NCBI GenBank assembly: GCA_029258795.1
Contig: JAPDKB010000009.1
Span: 1 to 64,000, forward strand
Direction of reading: 5' to 3'
DNA: 64,000 nucleotides
Origin: an archaeon
GTDB lineage: Archaea; EX4484-52; WAPT01
Part shown: positions 28,472 through 36,611 of the stretch, in pieces
Position numbering within the stretch: position 1 is the first letter of the stretch
How the letters are laid out: each line of letters starts with the position of its first letter
The notes under the pieces: generated by a model
The model's database searches: none
What the model saw: only the letters and a program-made list of their open reading frames with translations
What the model was told of the DNA's origin: nothing
Position numbers and translations under genes: made by a program

Positions 28472-28516
28472 TCTCCTGCCTACGGCGGAGCCCTCCAAAT
28501 GCTCCGCATTTGTAGG
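28472..28516 (-). other. 45-nt intron-like insertion in 16S rRNA near E. coli position 1092
   Basis: The transcript runs CGTCCTGTTA, then 45 extra nt, then AGTCAGGTAACGAGCG. Without the insert the junction is the universal TTAAGTCxxGxAACGAGCG. The insert folds into a hairpin (CCTAC with GTAGG, GCGGAGC with GCTCCGC). This position is, to my knowledge, an rRNA intron site in Thermoproteales, although those introns are usually much longer. Confidence 0.75.
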
Positions 28517-28557
<41 letters not shown>

Positions 28558-28667
28558 ATACCTCTCAGCGCGTCAGGTAAGCCCTTCAGGCTGACCGTCA
28601 TCCTGCTGTCACCCCCGGTGAGGTTCCCGGCGTTGAATCCCATTAAACCGCAGGCCTCACCCCTTGT

Positions 28668-28724
<57 letters not shown>

Positions 28725-28777
28725 CCGCTTAACGGCTTCCCTACGGCACGGCCGAAGCTCGAGACTTCGGCCATACC

Positions 28778-28833
<56 letters not shown>

Positions 28834-28908
28834 TGGCTTTCGCCCCTCACCGTCGGACCCGTTCTAGCCGAGCGCCTTCGCCACAGGTGGTCCCCCCGGG
28901 ATTACAGG

Positions 28909-28954
28909 AATGTGCTTGCGCAAGCAAGCACATTAAAGCGAGCTTGCTCGCGAA
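28909..28954 (-). other. 46-nt intron-like insertion in the 690 loop of 16S rRNA
   Basis: The transcript runs GGGGTGAAAT, then 46 extra nt, then CCTGTAATCCC; without the insert the normal archaeal GGGGTGAAATCCTGTAAT is restored. The insert folds into two perfect hairpins (GCGAGC with GCTCGC; TGTGCTTGC with GCAAGCACA). The 690 loop lies at the subunit interface beside the mRNA and S11, so removal by splicing is expected. Confidence 0.75.
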
Positions 28955-29653
28955 ATTTCACCCCTACCCCGGGAGTACCCTCGGCTCCTCCCGGTCCCAA
29001 GGTGGGCAGTTTGTCCGGCAAGCCCTGCAGTTTTCTGCAGGATTTCACCGGACACTTACCCACCCGGCTACGGGCGCTTTAGGCCCAGTAATCGCGGCCG
29101 CCACTTGCGGGTCCGCTATTACCGCGGCGGCTGCCAGCGGTATTGCCCCCCGCTTATTCCCGGAGCTGTTTAGGCTCCGGAAAAGCCTGCACCCGAAGCG
29201 AGCGCAGGCACTTCGGCTGACTCCGTCACGGTTGCCCGCATTGCGGAAGTTTCGCGACTGCTGCGCCCCGTAGGGCCTGGGGTCGTGTCTCAGACCCCAT
29301 GTGGGGGCTCCTGCTCTCACAGCCCCTACGGATTATCGGCACGTCAGGTATTTACCCTGACGTCAACCTAATCCGCCGCACCCCCACCCTCGGGCGCTTA
29401 CGCTTTCGGGGATGGATCCTTCCAGACCTCATCCCCTATGGGGGATTAGCCTCAGTTTCCCGAGGTTATCCCCCACCCGAGGACAGGTTAGGTACGTGTT
29501 ACTCACCCGTCCGCCGGTGCTCTCGGCCTAGAAAGGCCAAGAGCCCCAGACTCGCATGTCTTAGTCCCAGCCGAATAGCAGCGGCCTCTGGCAGGATCAA
29601 CCAGAATTGGCGGGGCGAGAGCACACGCTCTCGTCCCTGCTCCGGCACTGGAG

Positions 29654-29677
29654 CACTGGCGGAGTTTCACCATCTCC
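29654..29677 (-). other. 5' strand of the 16S rRNA processing stem
   Basis: CTCCGCCAGTG (29654-29664, transcript sense) pairs perfectly with CACTGGCGGAG (27979-27989) beyond the 3' end of 16S, and GGGAGA pairs with TCTCCC further out, leaving internal unpaired bases as in a bulge-helix-bulge motif. Confidence 0.75.
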
Positions 29678-29719
29678 CCTCATTTAGACCTACTCATCCG
29701 AGCAGGTCCACATCGATTT

Positions 29720-29802
29720 GGGGTACGGTGGATAGCATCTATCATCGTTTGCGGAGCACGATTATTTGCTCCGCATACTCGGATGCTAACGCCCCATACC
29801 CC
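29720..29802 (-). other. Long hairpin in the rRNA leader
   Basis: Between the rRNA promoter and the 16S processing stem, an 83-nt segment folds back on itself: GGGGTATGGGGCGTTAGCAT pairs with ATGCTATCCACCGTACCCC with a few wobbles and mismatches, and an inner arm TGCGGAGCA pairs with TGCTCCGCA. A second short hairpin (GGTGCTTGC with GCAAGCACC) lies at about 29835-29855. The function is unknown; it may be a leader fold or a small RNA. Confidence 0.55.
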
Positions 29803-29927
29803 GAAGGTTGATGCTCTACAGCTCGAGCACCCGGTGCTTGCGCGCAAGCACCACGTATCATGAATCTCATCCAAAATAAGAATCGATTCACTCATCCGTG
29901 CAAGGTAACATAAATCATTACATAAAA

Positions 29928-29940
29928 CATTTAAATACTT
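29928..29940 (-). promoter_or_regulatory. Probable rRNA operon promoter (BRE/TATA)
   Basis: The minus strand reads AAGTATTTAAATG directly downstream of tRNA-His and about 320 nt before 16S. This fits an archaeal BRE plus TATA box; transcription would begin near 29905. The region from 29665 to 29945 holds no gene, only the leader structures listed. Confidence 0.5.
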
Positions 29941-29948
29941 TGTGGTAG

Positions 29949-30065
29949 GGTGGGGGCCGGGATTTTCGGGATGTGTGTTGATTTTGGTGAGGAATTTTAC
30001 ACTTTCGAACCCGGGTCAGAGGCTCCACAGGCCTCCATTCTAGACCAGGCTAAACTACCCCCACC
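29949..30065 (-). tRNA. tRNA-His(GTG) with a T-loop intron
   Basis: The acceptor stem GTGGGGG/CCCCCAC is extended by an encoded G at -1 (30065) facing C73, the identity element of tRNA-His. The anticodon loop CTGTGGA gives GTG. The T-stem CCGGG/CCCGG encloses 48 nt rather than 7: TTCGA, then about 41 nt (29964-30004), then AT. The insert ends in CCCGAAA. CCA is not encoded. Confidence 0.9.
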
Positions 30066-30107
30066 ACAGAAACATAGTTTAAATTGGGAGGCATTTTTAA
30101 AAGTTTT

Positions 30108-31172
30108 TTAGGATTTTCTGATGACGAACTCGCAGAACTCATCACCCATGGCAATGCATTTCGTTTCTTCAGTGGAACATTCCTCACCGAAAAATAGATT
30201 GCCCCAACCCATCATGTAACCTCTAACGGCATCACAAACGGGCTTTGAAGTTTTCACACCCTTTTCAATATAAGTTTCAGCAAAGCCAGAATTGAAGAGA
30301 CGTACTATTATTTCATTCTTATCCATGGTTATAATTTTTGCGATGCCGAAACCCCAGATTCTGGAATAATATTGATCAAGGAATTTCTGCCACATTTTTC
30401 GCTTAGTTGAAAAAGTTGTGAACTCTTTCAAAATGAAGATATATAGTTGGAGGAGTTTGGATACTTTTTTGTACCATTCGGATGCCGATAATGAAATGAT
30501 TCCTGTGATGGAATCACCCATGATTTTCTTTCCTTCCTCCCTTATTGTGAAGTAAAAGCTTGACGGAACTATCAGCTCGGGCCAGCCCTTAAGCATATAA
30601 AATCCTTTATTGGTGTCCAGCTTCACCCCTCCGTAAGGCACCAAATTTCCTGATTGTTTTGGATGCGGTTTCTCGTCAAAATCCCAATTGGATGGGCTAT
30701 CCTCAATCTCAATTGAGAATCTGCATTTATCATCACCACGCGTAACGCATGAAATTTCCACACATCTGCTTTTCCGCCTAGTAGAGCGCTCAGCCAAACC
30801 CTCCAGCACACCTGCGATGTAATGACAGAATGGTGTTTTACGCTTTCCGAATTTTTTAACGAACCCTGTGGAGAAAGGTGTCTCGCGCGCCTCTACTATT
30901 ATCCTGTTCTTATTTTCCTTCTTTAAAGTATATTTTCCCAGCCCAAGCCATGTTAGGGATTCCACACTACTTTCCAACGAGCCGTTTTCAACAGGAACTA
31001 TGAGCGAGGCATCTTTACCTGCTTTGTGGAAGAGAAATCCAGCGGAGGCACCAACCAACCTTTCCATTTCTCTCTTCATGCTCTGAAAAATGTACGCATG
31101 CCTCAGCAGCACTCTGAATCCATTTACATATATCGCGCCCTTTTCCGGGTTGACTAGAATGTCCACGCTCAT
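30108..31172 (-). CDS. Protein with two V4R domains
   Basis: 354 residues made of two V4R modules. The first (residues about 15-180) ends with 'PFCHYIAGVLEGLAERS' and 'CVEISCVTRGDDKCRFSI'; the second (about 200-354) ends with 'PVCDAVRGYMMGWGNLFF' and 'ETKCIAMGDEFCEFVI'. V4R domains bind small ligands, so this is probably a sensor or carrier; it has no DNA-binding or catalytic domain. The ATG at 31172 is chosen because a TATA box (TTTTTATATA, about 31196-31206) lies just upstream with AAGGT near the start. Two single-V4R relatives sit at the left end of the window. Confidence 0.7.
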   Translation of the reverse strand: MSVDILVNPEKGAIYVNGFRVLLRHAYIFQSMKREMERLVGASAGFLFHKAGKDASLIVPVENGSLESSVESLTWLGLGKYTLKKENKNRIIVEARETPFSTGFVKKFGKRKTPFCHYIAGVLEGLAERSTRRKSRCVEISCVTRGDDKCRFSIEIEDSPSNWDFDEKPHPKQSGNLVPYGGVKLDTNKGFYMLKGWPELIVPSSFYFTIREEGKKIMGDSITGIISLSASEWYKKVSKLLQLYIFILKEFTTFSTKRKMWQKFLDQYYSRIWGFGIAKIITMDKNEIIVRLFNSGFAETYIEKGVKTSKPVCDAVRGYMMGWGNLFFGEECSTEETKCIAMGDEFCEFVIRKS

Positions 31173-31264
31173 GGTTACCTTATCTAGGTTAAAGCCATAT
31201 ATAAAAATTTTCGTTTTTTGTCGAATAAAAACGGGTAGGTGGAACAAAACTATTTTTAGAATGA

Positions 31265-31400
31265 TGGTGCGGGGGGTGGGACTTTCAGCTGCGAAGCCTC
31301 CAGCAATTATTCAGCTTTCTCCGCAGCATTCGAACCCACGAAGGCACTGAGCCACGGGACCCTGAATCCCGCGCCTTTGGCCAGGCTCGGCAACCCCCGC
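31265..31400 (-). tRNA. tRNA-Leu(CAG) with a T-loop intron
   Basis: Acceptor GCGGGGG/CCCCCGC, discriminator A and encoded CCA are present. The anticodon loop TTCAGGG gives CAG, and there is the long variable arm of leucine tRNAs. The T-stem GTGGG/CCCAC encloses 54 nt: TTCGA, a 47-nt insert (31283-31329), then GT. The insert has a 9-bp stem (GCTGCGGAG with CTTCGCAGC, one G-U pair) and is nearly the same as that of tRNA-Val. Confidence 0.92.
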
Positions 31401-31467
31401 ACTTCAAGCAAAGAACATGAATTAATTGCGCGCAAAAGTTAAAAATGATAGCACAAAGCTCCTTGAT

Positions 31468-31956
31468 ATGGGTGAGAGAAACGATAGAGAGCTCTTGCTA
31501 ATTTCCGCCTGTCTTTTTGGTCTGGATACCAATTACAAAGGAGAGAACAAAAGGCTTGAGAAGCTAGAAGAACTGCTGAAAGATTATATTTTGATTCCTG
31601 TTTGTCCAGAGCAGCTTGGCGGGCTGGAAACTCCAAGAGTTAGCGCGGAAATAGAAACCGGTAAAATCGGAAATGATGTGCTTGAAGGTAAAGCAAGGGT
31701 GATGAGAGAAGATGGTAAGGATGTTACGGAAAACTTCGTGAGAGGGGCTCAGCAAACTTTGACCATCTGTAAGATTCTTGGGATAAAAAAGGCATTGCTA
31801 AAAGAAAGGAGCCCATCCTGCGGTGTGAATGTAATCTATGATGGAACATTCAGCAGGAAGCTTAAGAAAGGAGAGGGTGTCACCACAGCGTTGCTCAGGC
31901 AACACAGCGTAGAGGTTTTCAGCGAGGAAGAGCTAGATAAACTCTTACGGTGTTGA
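31468..31956 (+). CDS. DUF523 family protein
   Basis: 162 residues. The family hallmarks are visible: the N-terminal 'LLISACLFGLDTNYKG', 'ILIPVCPEQLGGLETPR' and 'ALLKERSPSCGVNVIYDGTF' with its conserved SPSCG cysteine. DUF523 proteins are widespread, small and cytoplasmic, sometimes fused to DUF1722; their biochemical role is not established, though the conserved cysteines suggest metal or Fe-S binding. The ATG at 31468 is chosen; a TTG further up is less likely. The 3' end overlaps the end of cysS by 12 nt (convergent). Confidence 0.8.
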   Translation: MGERNDRELLLISACLFGLDTNYKGENKRLEKLEELLKDYILIPVCPEQLGGLETPRVSAEIETGKIGNDVLEGKARVMREDGKDVTENFVRGAQQTLTICKILGIKKALLKERSPSCGVNVIYDGTFSRKLKKGEGVTTALLRQHSVEVFSEEELDKLLRC

Positions 31957-33387
31957 AGCAGGATTCGATATTTTCCTCCATCTTACACCGCGCGGCGTGT
32001 CGAAAACAAGCACACCTCTCTTTCTCAGCTCATCTCTTATCCTATCTGCTTCCTCAAACCTCCTTTCCTTTCTCAGCTTTTCCCTTTCTTCAATCATCTT
32101 CATTTCTTCCACGTCCAGCCCTTCACTCCTCTCAAAATCCTCAAAAATGCCGAGCACGCTTGCAAGCTTCAGGAACTGGTCAAGCATGTGCTCCATAGCT
32201 CTTCTACTTTTTCTTTCTTCAGAATTAACGTACTTGTTGATAAAGCTGGCGAATTCAACCAGCACTCTTGTTGCTCTTGAGGCATCAAAATCATCATCCA
32301 TAGCTTCCTCAAACTCCTTAACAAATCTGTCAACTTCCCTTATTGCATCTTCATCAACCCATCCATCATCTTCTGTTGCGTTAATTTCAGCATCGAGCAT
32401 TTCCAAAGCGTTCTCAAGTTTTCTGTAAAGCTTCTCAGAGTCCTTTATTGCCTTTTCATCGAAATCCACAGGGTCTCTGTAATGCACGCTTGCCAAGAAG
32501 AATCTCAGCACACGAGCATCATATTTCTGTAGGAGCTCCCTCATCGTCACTATGTTTCCCAAGCTCTTGCTCATTTTCTCTCCTTTTATTGTGACGAACT
32601 CGTTGTGCATCCAGTAACGCACAAAGGTCTTGCCCGTTGCTGCCTCGCTCTGAGCTATCTCATTTTCGTGATGCGGGAAGATGAGGTCCTTTCCCCCGCC
32701 ATGAATGTCCAGCGTCTCTCCTAGATACTTCATGCTCATGGCTGAACATTCTATATGCCATCCGGGCCTTCCCTTCCCCCAGGGCGAATCAAACACACTG
32801 CCAACTTTATAATCTTCATCCTTAGCGGCCTTCCACAAAGCAAAGTCCCTCACATCTCTTTTGCGCGAGTCTGGCTCTATTCTGTGGCGCTTCAGCTCTT
32901 CAAGATTCTGTTTGCTCAGCTTGCCATAGTCCTTGAAGGAAGGCACATGGAAATACACGGTGCCATCATCAAGCACGTAAGCGTGACCTCTCTCAATTAT
33001 CTTTTCAATCAACTCAACGATCTCCTTTATGTGCTCCGTGACCTTCGGATAGTGATGCGCTTTCTTTATGTTCAGGGGCTCCACTATATCCTCAAAGAAC
33101 GCCTTAATGAAGAATTCCGAAACTTCCTTGAAGCTTTTCCCCTCTTTCAGAGCACGATTTATTATTTTATCATCCACATCAGTGAAGTTCTGCACAAAAA
33201 CAACTTCGTATCCTCTGTATTCCAGCCATCTCCTTATAACATCGAATGCAACACAACTTCTAGCATGCCCTATGTGACTGTAGTCGTAAGGAGTTATACC
33301 ACACACATACATCCTTACCTTTCCTCCCTCAAGCGGAACGAATTCTTCCTTCTTTCTCGTCATGGTGTTATATATCTTAATGGGCAT
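31945..33387 (-). CDS. cysS: Cysteinyl-tRNA synthetase
   Basis: 480 residues, class I. The HIGH motif is in 'GITPYDYSHIGHARS', the KMSKS loop is 'GEKMSKSLGNIV', and the zinc ligands are Cys in 'MYVCGITPYD', Cys in 'WHIECSAMSMKYLG' and His in 'GGKDLIFPHHENEIAQSEA'. The helical C-terminus is normal. It charges tRNA-Cys. The ATG at 33387 ('MPIKIYNTM') is selected since the longer frame runs into the divergent methyltransferase gene, only 54 nt away. Confidence 0.95.
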   Translation of the reverse strand: MPIKIYNTMTRKKEEFVPLEGGKVRMYVCGITPYDYSHIGHARSCVAFDVIRRWLEYRGYEVVFVQNFTDVDDKIINRALKEGKSFKEVSEFFIKAFFEDIVEPLNIKKAHHYPKVTEHIKEIVELIEKIIERGHAYVLDDGTVYFHVPSFKDYGKLSKQNLEELKRHRIEPDSRKRDVRDFALWKAAKDEDYKVGSVFDSPWGKGRPGWHIECSAMSMKYLGETLDIHGGGKDLIFPHHENEIAQSEAATGKTFVRYWMHNEFVTIKGEKMSKSLGNIVTMRELLQKYDARVLRFFLASVHYRDPVDFDEKAIKDSEKLYRKLENALEMLDAEINATEDDGWVDEDAIREVDRFVKEFEEAMDDDFDASRATRVLVEFASFINKYVNSEERKSRRAMEHMLDQFLKLASVLGIFEDFERSEGLDVEEMKMIEEREKLRKERRFEEADRIRDELRKRGVLVFDTPRGVRWRKISNPASTP

Positions 33388-33441
33388 AAAAGCTGATTTT
33401 GAAAGGAAATTATAAAAGAATTGTTCTTCTCCACCTTCTCC

Positions 33442-33951
33442 ATGGAGTTCTTCTCCCACATCTATGAAAGCTGGCGCGAAATGCAATATGAAAAGTACGA
33501 AGCAATTTTTCGCGAGCTTGAGAGTGCTAACGCGAGTGTGCGGGGAAAAACCGTTGTGGATGTTGGATCTGCACAGGGCTTCCTAATCGATTTTATGAGG
33601 GGGCAGGGAATACAAACCAAGCTGTATGTGGGAGTGGATGTTGATAAAAGCGCGATACGAAAGCTGAATTCCCAGCTCAAAATTTTGGCGAGCGCGGAAG
33701 CATTGCCGTTTAAAGAAGAGGTGTTTGATGTGATGTTCTGTATAGATGTGATTCACCTTTTGAAGGATAAGCTTGATCTTTCTCCGGTGAAGGAGGATGG
33801 GGTGGTTGTGGTTGCTCTACCATCCAGACATGAGAGCAAGTTGCAGAGGTTTGTGGAAGATATGAGCGCTGAAGGAATGGAAATGTTGAGCTCTTTTTCA
33901 ATAGAAGGAAAAGAAAGGGAGTGTGTGGTGGTGCTGAGGAAGAAGCACTAG
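33442..33951 (+). CDS. Class I SAM-dependent methyltransferase
   Basis: 169 residues. Motif I is 'VVDVGSAQGFLIDFM', the acidic strand after it is 'YVGVDVDKSAIRKL', motif III is 'SAEALPFKEEVFDVMFCIDV', typical of Methyltransf_11. The substrate is unknown; no targeting domain is present. The ATG at 33442 is preferred to TTG at 33421. It is divergent from cysS and ends overlapping the end of the next, convergent gene by 4 nt. Confidence 0.75.
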   Translation: MEFFSHIYESWREMQYEKYEAIFRELESANASVRGKTVVDVGSAQGFLIDFMRGQGIQTKLYVGVDVDKSAIRKLNSQLKILASAEALPFKEEVFDVMFCIDVIHLLKDKLDLSPVKEDGVVVVALPSRHESKLQRFVEDMSAEGMEMLSSFSIEGKERECVVVLRKKH

Positions 33952-34256
33952 CATTGTTGCTGGAGTTTTGTTGCGATTTCTCTTAGCTCTGCAGGGCTGT
34001 AGCTCTCATTCCTGTCCAGAAGCCTGGAGTAAACCTCCTCCAGCCTGCTGACCACGCTGTGCTCGCCCCTGTAGAACGAGTTCCAGAGCTTACCCGCTTC
34101 CCTGTAGTTCTCCAGTGTGCGCTTCAGCTTTTCCACATCCACACCAACCCTCTCCAGAACATGTCCATCGTTTTCAAGCAGGGTTTCGATGCTGTTTAAC
34201 AAGTCCGCGTACGAGAAAAAGCTATACTTCTTGGCTCTTTCCGAGGATAAATCCAT
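33948..34256 (-). CDS. Hypothetical helical protein
   Basis: 102 residues, charged and probably all helical ('VEKLKRTLENYREAGKLWN', 'RLEEVYSRLLDRNES'). No family is recognised and there are no cysteines that look like a metal site apart from the final residue. GAAGGGTG precedes the ATG at 34256, and a TATA-like CTTTATAAAC is found about 60-70 nt further up. It follows rlmH on the same strand. Confidence 0.6.
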   Translation of the reverse strand: MDLSSERAKKYSFFSYADLLNSIETLLENDGHVLERVGVDVEKLKRTLENYREAGKLWNSFYRGEHSVVSRLEEVYSRLLDRNESYSPAELREIATKLQQQC

Positions 34257-34331
34257 CACCCTTCATCCCACTCACCCCCTCCAGATTTTCTCGACAGGTT
34301 GAGATGTTAGGAAAAAGAAGTTTATAAAGTT

Positions 34332-34757
34332 TTATCCACGCGCAAAAGGCAGATTCTTCATGATGCATACGCATCTGTACAGCTGCTCCAGCAGGACTAT
34401 TCTTGCAAGTTGATGTGAGAATGTTAATCTAGAGAGTGAAAGTGTGGAAGAGGCAAGCTCCTTTATACTTTCATCCACGCCGTGTTTACCACCTATGATG
34501 AATGTTATATCACTGTTCAGCTTTTCTTTCAAAAACTCGCAGAAGTCGTGAGAGTTGAACTCCTCACCCCTCTCATCCAGCAAAACAACATAACCTTTAA
34601 GGTATTTCTTTATTTTTTCCGCTTCCTCCTCCACACTCCTGCCTTCCTTGAGCTCAACGATTTCAATCTTGAGGTGGGGCTGGAGAAGCGCCAGATAATG
34701 TCCCTGAGCATCCCGAAAATGGGATTTTAACTTACCCACACAAACAATTCTGGTCAT
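34332..34757 (-). CDS. rlmH: rRNA large-subunit methyltransferase RlmH (SPOUT family)
   Basis: 141 residues. The SPOUT trefoil-knot signature is 'DITFIIGGKHGVDESIKELA' followed by 'SLSRLTFSHQLARIVLLEQL', with the family ending 'NLPFARG'. In bacteria RlmH methylates pseudouridine 1915 in helix 69 of 23S rRNA; archaeal homologues are known but less studied. It lies directly after tRNA-Glu on the same strand (gap 24 nt). The usual bacterial ending is Pro-Tyr-His-Arg; here it is Pro-Phe-Ala-Arg, so the details of catalysis may differ. Confidence 0.85.
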   Translation of the reverse strand: MTRIVCVGKLKSHFRDAQGHYLALLQPHLKIEIVELKEGRSVEEEAEKIKKYLKGYVVLLDERGEEFNSHDFCEFLKEKLNSDITFIIGGKHGVDESIKELASSTLSLSRLTFSHQLARIVLLEQLYRCVCIMKNLPFARG

Positions 34758-34780
34758 TCAGAAACACCACAAAAACTGTT

Positions 34781-34899
34781 TGGTGCCCCCGCCGGGATTT
34801 TCAGCCGCTTATTCTCTCTCGAAGTAGAGCATGACGGCATTTGAACCCGGGTCATCGGCTCGAGAGGCCGATATCCTTGCCTGGCTAGACTACGGGGGC
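34781..34899 (-). tRNA. tRNA-Glu(CTC) with a T-loop intron
   Basis: Acceptor GCCCCCG/CGGGGGC, A73 and encoded CCA. The anticodon loop CTCTCGA gives CTC. The T-stem CCGGG/CCCGG encloses 49 nt: TTCAA, a 42-nt insert (34799-34840), then AT. The insert ends in GCGGCTGAAA and forms a GCCG/CGGC stem at its base. Confidence 0.92.
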
Positions 34900-34946
34900 A
34901 CAATAACTTGTATTAAAAAAGCAGGAGAATTTTAAATGTTTCGTCT

Positions 34947-35174
34947 TCACTTCTTACCTCTGCTCTCCGCCGGAAGCAAGAATCTGCGGTACAACGCTAT
35001 CTCATCAATGAAGTCCTTATGGGTTATCATCAAACTTCTGCAGCAATACCTTGTTATTCCGAGTTCGTCCAGCACTTTAGAAGGATGCTTTCCCTTCTTG
35101 ACTTCCTGCTGAAACTTTTCCCATTTGTCAGCAAGCACCTTCCCACAGGAGATGCATCTTATGGGTATGATCAC
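34947..35174 (-). CDS. rpoN: DNA-directed RNA polymerase subunit N (Rpb10)
   Basis: 75 residues with the zinc site 'IPIRCISCGKVLADKW' and 'ELGITRYCCRSLMITH'. It is a small assembly subunit of archaeal RNA polymerase. The start is GTG at 35174, with GAGGTGA 6 nt upstream. It lies at the end of the S13-to-RpoN ribosomal/RNA polymerase cluster, after S9, as is usual in archaea. Confidence 0.93.
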   Translation of the reverse strand: MIIPIRCISCGKVLADKWEKFQQEVKKGKHPSKVLDELGITRYCCRSLMITHKDFIDEIALYRRFLLPAESRGKK

Positions 35175-35227
35175 GATATCTCACCTCACAGATTAAAGGT
35201 GTAAATAGGGGGATGGAAATATCCCCA

Positions 35228-35635
35228 TCATCTGTAGCTGGTCTGTTTGATTCTTCTCGGACCCTTCTTTGACCTTGATGGTTTGTGGGGCTCTGTTCTT
35301 CTCGGATCGTAAACAAGCATACCCCTGTCATATTCGAGGAACTTCTTCTTCAAGCTCTCGCTTTTGGTCAGTCTGACCAAAGCCCTCGCTATCGCCATCC
35401 TTATCGCTTCAGCTTGAGCATTAATCCCACCGCCTTTCACCACAATATCCATGTCCACCTTCTTTATCTTATCCTCTCCAGCTATTATTATGGGCTCCAT
35501 GATCTTCAGCTTCAGCATTTCGGGCTTGTAAATATCAAGCAACATCTTGTTTATTCTTATGGTTCCACTCCCCTCCCTAACATACGCTCTTGCTACAGCC
35601 GTCTTTCTCTTACCTGTTGTAACAAAAGGTTTCAT
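35228..35635 (-). CDS. rps9: Ribosomal protein S9 (uS9)
   Basis: 135 residues. The start 'MKPFVTTGKRKTAVARAYVR' and the basic C-terminal tail ending 'RRIKQTSYR', which reaches the P-site tRNA anticodon, are diagnostic. The ATG at 35635 is preferred; the longer frame overlaps L13. The stop is 53 nt before rpoN. Confidence 0.95.
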   Translation of the reverse strand: MKPFVTTGKRKTAVARAYVREGSGTIRINKMLLDIYKPEMLKLKIMEPIIIAGEDKIKKVDMDIVVKGGGINAQAEAIRMAIARALVRLTKSESLKKKFLEYDRGMLVYDPRRTEPHKPSRSKKGPRRIKQTSYR

Positions 35636-35639
35636 AGTA

Positions 35640-36056
35640 TCACCACCTTGCACCCAACCATCTTGCAATGTCCTCAATTCTCACGAACTTCCTATCTCTG
35701 AGCTTGTCTGCGGTCCATTCGAGCTTGATCTTCTCAGCATCCTTATACTCGTCAGGTACGCCGATAAAGACCTTCACCCTTTTATATGCCTCTTTGCCGC
35801 GTGTTGTTTTGTATGGAAGCATCCCGCGTATTGCTCTTCTCACAATCCTATCGGGCATTCTGGGGAAAAACGGACCCTTGTATCTGTCTCCCACATCCCT
35901 TCTGGTTTTGTACTTATCTTTTATGTTCTCTTCATTCCCGCTTATTATGGCTTTTTCAGCATTAACTATAACGATTGTCTCTCCCTCCAGAGCTTTCTTC
36001 GCCACAAATGATGCCATCCTTCCCAAAATGGTGTCTGTAGCGTCTATAACCATCAT
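35640..36056 (-). CDS. rpl13: Ribosomal protein L13 (uL13)
   Basis: 138 residues: 'IDATDTILGRMASFVAKKAL', 'AEKAIISGNEENI', 'RGMLPYKTTRGKEAY'. Normal archaeal length. The start follows GGGTGA. It lies between L18e (7-nt gap) and S9 (4-nt gap), the conserved archaeal order. Confidence 0.95.
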   Translation of the reverse strand: MMVIDATDTILGRMASFVAKKALEGETIVIVNAEKAIISGNEENIKDKYKTRRDVGDRYKGPFFPRMPDRIVRRAIRGMLPYKTTRGKEAYKRVKVFIGVPDEYKDAEKIKLEWTADKLRDRKFVRIEDIARWLGARW

Positions 36057-36063
36057 TTTTCAT

Positions 36064-36432
36064 TCACCCTTTCATCAACCTTACTCCGCTTCCATTAGGG
36101 TTCTGTTCCAACAGGTCTCTTATAGGGAGCCACTTTCCTCCCGCTTCCTCAACTTTTTTTATGGCCGAAGGTGAAGCATCAAGTGATGCAACCACAAGTT
36201 TTTTGGTGAGATTCCCACCACCAAGCAGCTTGCCTGCCACAACAACAATCTCTCCTTCATTGCAGTACCTTTCCAGCTTTCCAACGTTTACGGGCTTCTT
36301 AATCCTTCTTGGCCTCTCAAGCTCATCTGCAAGCGCTCTCCACACCGGAGCTTTATTCTTCACGCTTGCTTTCCTCAATACCCTTATCAGCTCCCTCAAC
36401 ACAGGGTTGGTAGGGCCGGTCGGTTTCATCAT
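36064..36432 (-). CDS. rpl18e: Ribosomal protein L18e (eL18)
   Basis: 122 residues: 'KPTGPTNPVLRELIRVLRKA', 'VNVGKLERYCNEGEIVVVAG' and 'VASLDASPSAIKKVEEAGG'. The ATG at 36432 follows GAGGTGG; the upstream extension would run into the tRNA-Leu gene, whose 3' end is only 18 nt away. The tRNA and L18e are on the same strand, so the mRNA may begin at or be trimmed next to the tRNA. Confidence 0.95.
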   Translation of the reverse strand: MMKPTGPTNPVLRELIRVLRKASVKNKAPVWRALADELERPRRIKKPVNVGKLERYCNEGEIVVVAGKLLGGGNLTKKLVVASLDASPSAIKKVEEAGGKWLPIRDLLEQNPNGSGVRLMKG

Positions 36433-36450
36433 GCCACCTCCATAGCTGTA

Positions 36451-36570
36451 TGGTGCAGGGGGTGGGATTTCCACGCTTCCGTGCAATTATCGGAAGCGGT
36501 TCGAACCCACGACGGGCCTGCGCCCACCGGATCTTAAGTCCGGCGCCTTTGACCTCTCGGCCACCCCTGC
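36451..36570 (-). tRNA. tRNA-Leu(TAA) with a T-loop intron
   Basis: Acceptor GCAGGGG/CCCCTGC, A73 and encoded CCA; the long variable arm of leucine tRNAs; anticodon loop CTTAAGA (TAA). The T-stem GTGGG/CCCAC encloses 39 nt: TTCGA, a 32-nt insert (36469-36500) folding as CGCTTCCG with CGGAAGCG, then AT. It sits inside the ribosomal/RNA polymerase cluster between rpoD and L18e. Confidence 0.92.
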
Positions 36571-36611
36571 ACAGCCCAGCAATCTTCACTTTTTGTGTAT
36601 GATTTTTAAAT

